Source of the DNA: Acidobacteriota bacterium
Lineage (GTDB): Bacteria; Acidobacteriota; Terriglobia; Acidiferrales; UBA7541
Length of the DNA: 7,697 bases
NCBI GenBank assembly: GCA_003161195.1
Contig: PMOV01000369.1
Location: 2,013-9,709, forward strand
Direction: 5' to 3'
The position numbers and the translations under genes were made by a program. Shown in pieces: positions 5,778-7,697 of the stretch (the stretch's first letter is position 1; each line of letters begins with the position of its first letter). Under the pieces are notes generated by a model. It did no database searches. It was not told where the DNA came from and saw nothing but the letters and a program-made list of their open reading frames with translations.

Positions 5778-6908
5778 TTGCCTGGCTTCCGGCGACTCCG
5801 TGACCTGCTGGCTGATGTTGAGGAGCACGCCGGTGGCCAGCAGCATGATGAGCAAACTCGAACCGCCGTAGCTTACGAACGGCAGCGGGATGCCTTTTGT
5901 GGGCACCATGCCAAGGACGACCGCGAAGTTAATCAGCGCTTGTGTGAGCACCAGCGCAGTGATACCGGTGGCCAGCAGGCGGCCAAAATTGTCTGGCGCG
6001 CGGAGGGCCGCGCGCAGGCCGCGCCAGCCGTAGACCGCGAAGAGCGTCAACACCAGCAGCGCGCCGATAAACCCCAGCTCTTCCGAGATGACCGCGTAGA
6101 TGAAATCCGTGTGCGCTTCAGGAAGATAAAATAATTTTTGTTTGCCCTCCATCAAGCCTACGCCGGAGAAGCCGCCGGAGCCGACCGCAATGAGCGACTG
6201 CATCAATTGGAAGCCGGCGCCTTGTGGGTCGGTCTTGGGATCGAGGAAGGCCAGCAGGCGCGCGTGGCGGTAGCCCACGCCGGTAACCAGCAGGTAGAGG
6301 ATGGGCAGCGCGGCGGTGACACCGACGGCCAGCCATTTCCAAGATAATCCCGCGACAAAGAGGATGGTGGTGGCTACCAGCAGAATGTCGACGGAGGTGC
6401 CGAGGTCCGGCTGCAGGATGATCAGGCCGACGATGATGAGGACCGGGCCAGCAGCGGGGAGAATCGTTTGCAGAAAATCTTCCTGGTTGAATTCCATGGC
6501 GGCAGAGGCGCGGCGTTTCAGATCGAGTACCCACGCAAGATAAAGAATGACGGCGAGCTTGGCGAGTTCGGAAGGCTGGATGTTGAGCGGGCCCATTTTG
6601 ATCCAGCGGTGGGTGGCGTGCGATTTATCGAGAAAGAAGGTGCTCGCGAGAAGCAGCAACACGACGCACAGCGTGGTGTAGATCACCGCGGGTTCGCGCA
6701 GTTTGCGATAGTCGATGCGCAGGAGTACCAGCATGCCGATGCAGCCGGCGATGAGCGCCACGAACTGGCGCAGCAGAAAGATGTACGAGTGGCCGTACTG
6801 GCTGTCGGCGGTAACGGCGGAGGCGCTGAAGATCATCACCGTGCCGAGCAGGCAGAGCGCGATGGTGGTGCCGAAGAGCCAGCGGTCAATTTCAAGGCGT
6901 CGGGGCAT
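5772..6908 (-). CDS. ftsW: Septal peptidoglycan glycosyltransferase FtsW (SEDS family)
   Basis: FtsW is a polytopic inner-membrane protein that polymerises lipid II at the septum together with its partner transpeptidase FtsI (PBP3). The 378 residues hold about ten hydrophobic segments, beginning with one at roughly 11-32. SEDS signatures are clear: HRWIKMGPLNIQPSELAKL (100-118), LQPDLGTS (165-172), and YLPEAHTDFIYAVISEELG (261-279), in which Asp268 matches the essential catalytic Asp of RodA and FtsW. The late motif PTKGIPLPFVSYGGSS (336-351) follows. FtsW rather than RodA is chosen because the gene lies between murD and murG in a dcw cluster. The ATG at 6908 has GAGG four bases upstream, overlapping the murD stop, and only 6 bases separate the two genes. 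Confidence 0.97.
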   Translation of the reverse strand: MPRRLEIDRWLFGTTIALCLLGTVMIFSASAVTADSQYGHSYIFLLRQFVALIAGCIGMLVLLRIDYRKLREPAVIYTTLCVVLLLLASTFFLDKSHATHRWIKMGPLNIQPSELAKLAVILYLAWVLDLKRRASAAMEFNQEDFLQTILPAAGPVLIIVGLIILQPDLGTSVDILLVATTILFVAGLSWKWLAVGVTAALPILYLLVTGVGYRHARLLAFLDPKTDPQGAGFQLMQSLIAVGSGGFSGVGLMEGKQKLFYLPEAHTDFIYAVISEELGFIGALLVLTLFAVYGWRGLRAALRAPDNFGRLLATGITALVLTQALINFAVVLGMVPTKGIPLPFVSYGGSSLLIMLLATGVLLNISQQVTESPEARQR

Positions 6909-6914
6909 GATTCC

Positions 6915-7697
6915 TCATCTCTCTGCGGGCAATCGCGCGCCGGCGCGGGCTTGCGCGGCGCGATCGGCGGCGGCGTTTACGAGTTGTTTGAAAATGCGGC
7001 CGCGCTGCTCGTAGTTTTCAAACTGATCGAAGCTGGCGCAGGCGGGCGCGAGCAAGACGGTGTCTCCAGGCCGCGCGGCGTTGCGCGCGATTTCGACGGC
7101 GCGGCCGAGCGTGCCGGCTTGTTCGACGGGTACGCTGCCGGAAATCTGGCCGGCGATTTTTTCCGCCGCGGCGCCGATCAAAATGGCGAGGAGGGCTTTT
7201 TCTTGCAGTGCTGTTCGCAGGGTGGTGTAGTCGCTGCCTTTGTCTTTGCCGCCGAGGATGATCAGAATGCGGCCCGGGAAGGCTTCGAGGGCTTTCTGCG
7301 TGGCATCGACGTTGGTGGCTTTGGAGTCGTTGTAATAGCGCACGCCGGAAATTTCCGCCACGAATTCGAGGCGATGCTCGACGCCGTGGAAGGTGCGCAC
7401 CGCCGCCGGAATATCCTGCGCGGCTACGCCGGCGAGCCGCGCGGCGGTGGCAGCGGCGAGTACGTTCTCGAGATTGTGGGCGCCCGGGAGCGGGATGTCC
7501 GTCAGGCGCAACACGAGTTCATCGGTGTGCATAGCTGGGGAGCGAAAGACGATCTCGTTACCGCGCACGTAGGTGCCCTGCTCGACGGGTTGGCGGCGAC
7601 TGAACCAGTAGACCTGCGGAGGAGATGGGGCCAACGCCGCGGCGGCGGGATCGTCGGCGTTGAGGATTGCCGCATCGGCGGGTTGCTGATTCTCAAA
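6915..7697 (-). CDS. murD: UDP-N-acetylmuramoyl-L-alanine--D-glutamate ligase MurD, C-terminal 260 residues (5' end beyond window)
   Basis: MurD is the second Mur ligase and adds D-glutamate to UDP-MurNAc-L-Ala using ATP. The frame is open to the right edge at 7697 and the visible 260 residues start in the central ATPase domain. FENQ and NADDP (visible residues 1-4 and 13-17) are typical of that domain. They are followed by HNLENVLAA (74-82), the GVEHRLEF linker (105-112), YNDSKATNVDAT (122-133), LGGKDKGSDY (148-157) and LLAPACASFDQFENYEQRG (215-233). All are conserved in MurD. About 190 N-terminal residues, with the Rossmann domain and P-loop, must lie outside. A TTG at 7634 is not the start, because the homology continues upstream of it. 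The stop overlaps the ribosome site of ftsW. The Ala/Arg-rich last 20 residues look like a variable tail. Confidence 0.97.
   Translation of the reverse strand, partial: FENQQPADAAILNADDPAAAALAPSPPQVYWFSRRQPVEQGTYVRGNEIVFRSPAMHTDELVLRLTDIPLPGAHNLENVLAAATAARLAGVAAQDIPAAVRTFHGVEHRLEFVAEISGVRYYNDSKATNVDATQKALEAFPGRILIILGGKDKGSDYTTLRTALQEKALLAILIGAAAEKIAGQISGSVPVEQAGTLGRAVEIARNAARPGDTVLLAPACASFDQFENYEQRGRIFKQLVNAAADRAAQARAGARLPAER

Overview
The window is a piece of a bacterial division and cell wall (dcw) cluster. All real genes lie on the minus strand, so the operon runs from high to low coordinates: murD (5' end outside the window), ftsW, murG, murC, murB, ftsQ, ftsA, and the first codons of a gene that is almost certainly ftsZ. 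There is no mobile DNA, RNA gene, CRISPR array or clear terminator, and no gene-free stretch over 300 bases. The largest gap is 114 bases, between ftsQ and ftsA.

Organism: a GC-rich, Gram-negative-type bacterium. The gene order is the conserved dcw order, but ddl is missing between murB and ftsQ. The order, the style of the proteins (a MurB with Cys in the SAGCIFKNP motif, a MurG with FEPN instead of HEQN) and the A/C-rich AAAAGCAACGGC-type repeat suggest Acidobacteriota. That assignment is from memory of the families and is only moderately secure.

Layout from the upstream end: 7697-6915 encodes the central and C-terminal domains of MurD. FtsW (6908-5772), the septal SEDS glycosyltransferase, follows after 6 bases. 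MurG (5761-4664, GTG start) follows after 10 bases and makes lipid II. MurC (4667-3261) overlaps murG by 4 bases and adds L-alanine to UDP-MurNAc. MurB (3271-2363) overlaps murC by 11 bases and makes UDP-MurNAc. FtsQ (2375-1410) overlaps murB by 13 bases. FtsA (1295-81, GTG start) comes after the 114-base gap, and ftsZ starts at 34.

The genes therefore supply both halves of septum building: cytoplasmic precursor synthesis (MurB, MurC, MurD), lipid II assembly (MurG), its polymerisation (FtsW), and the divisome scaffold (FtsQ, FtsA, FtsZ). From murD to ftsQ the junctions are so tight that translational coupling is likely. The ftsQ-ftsA gap breaks this pattern. It carries a degenerate 18-base tandem repeat and a GC-rich hairpin, and it is open in one frame from the ftsQ stop into ftsA. 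It is the most interesting non-standard part of an otherwise ordinary housekeeping region; I found no clearly new biological system.
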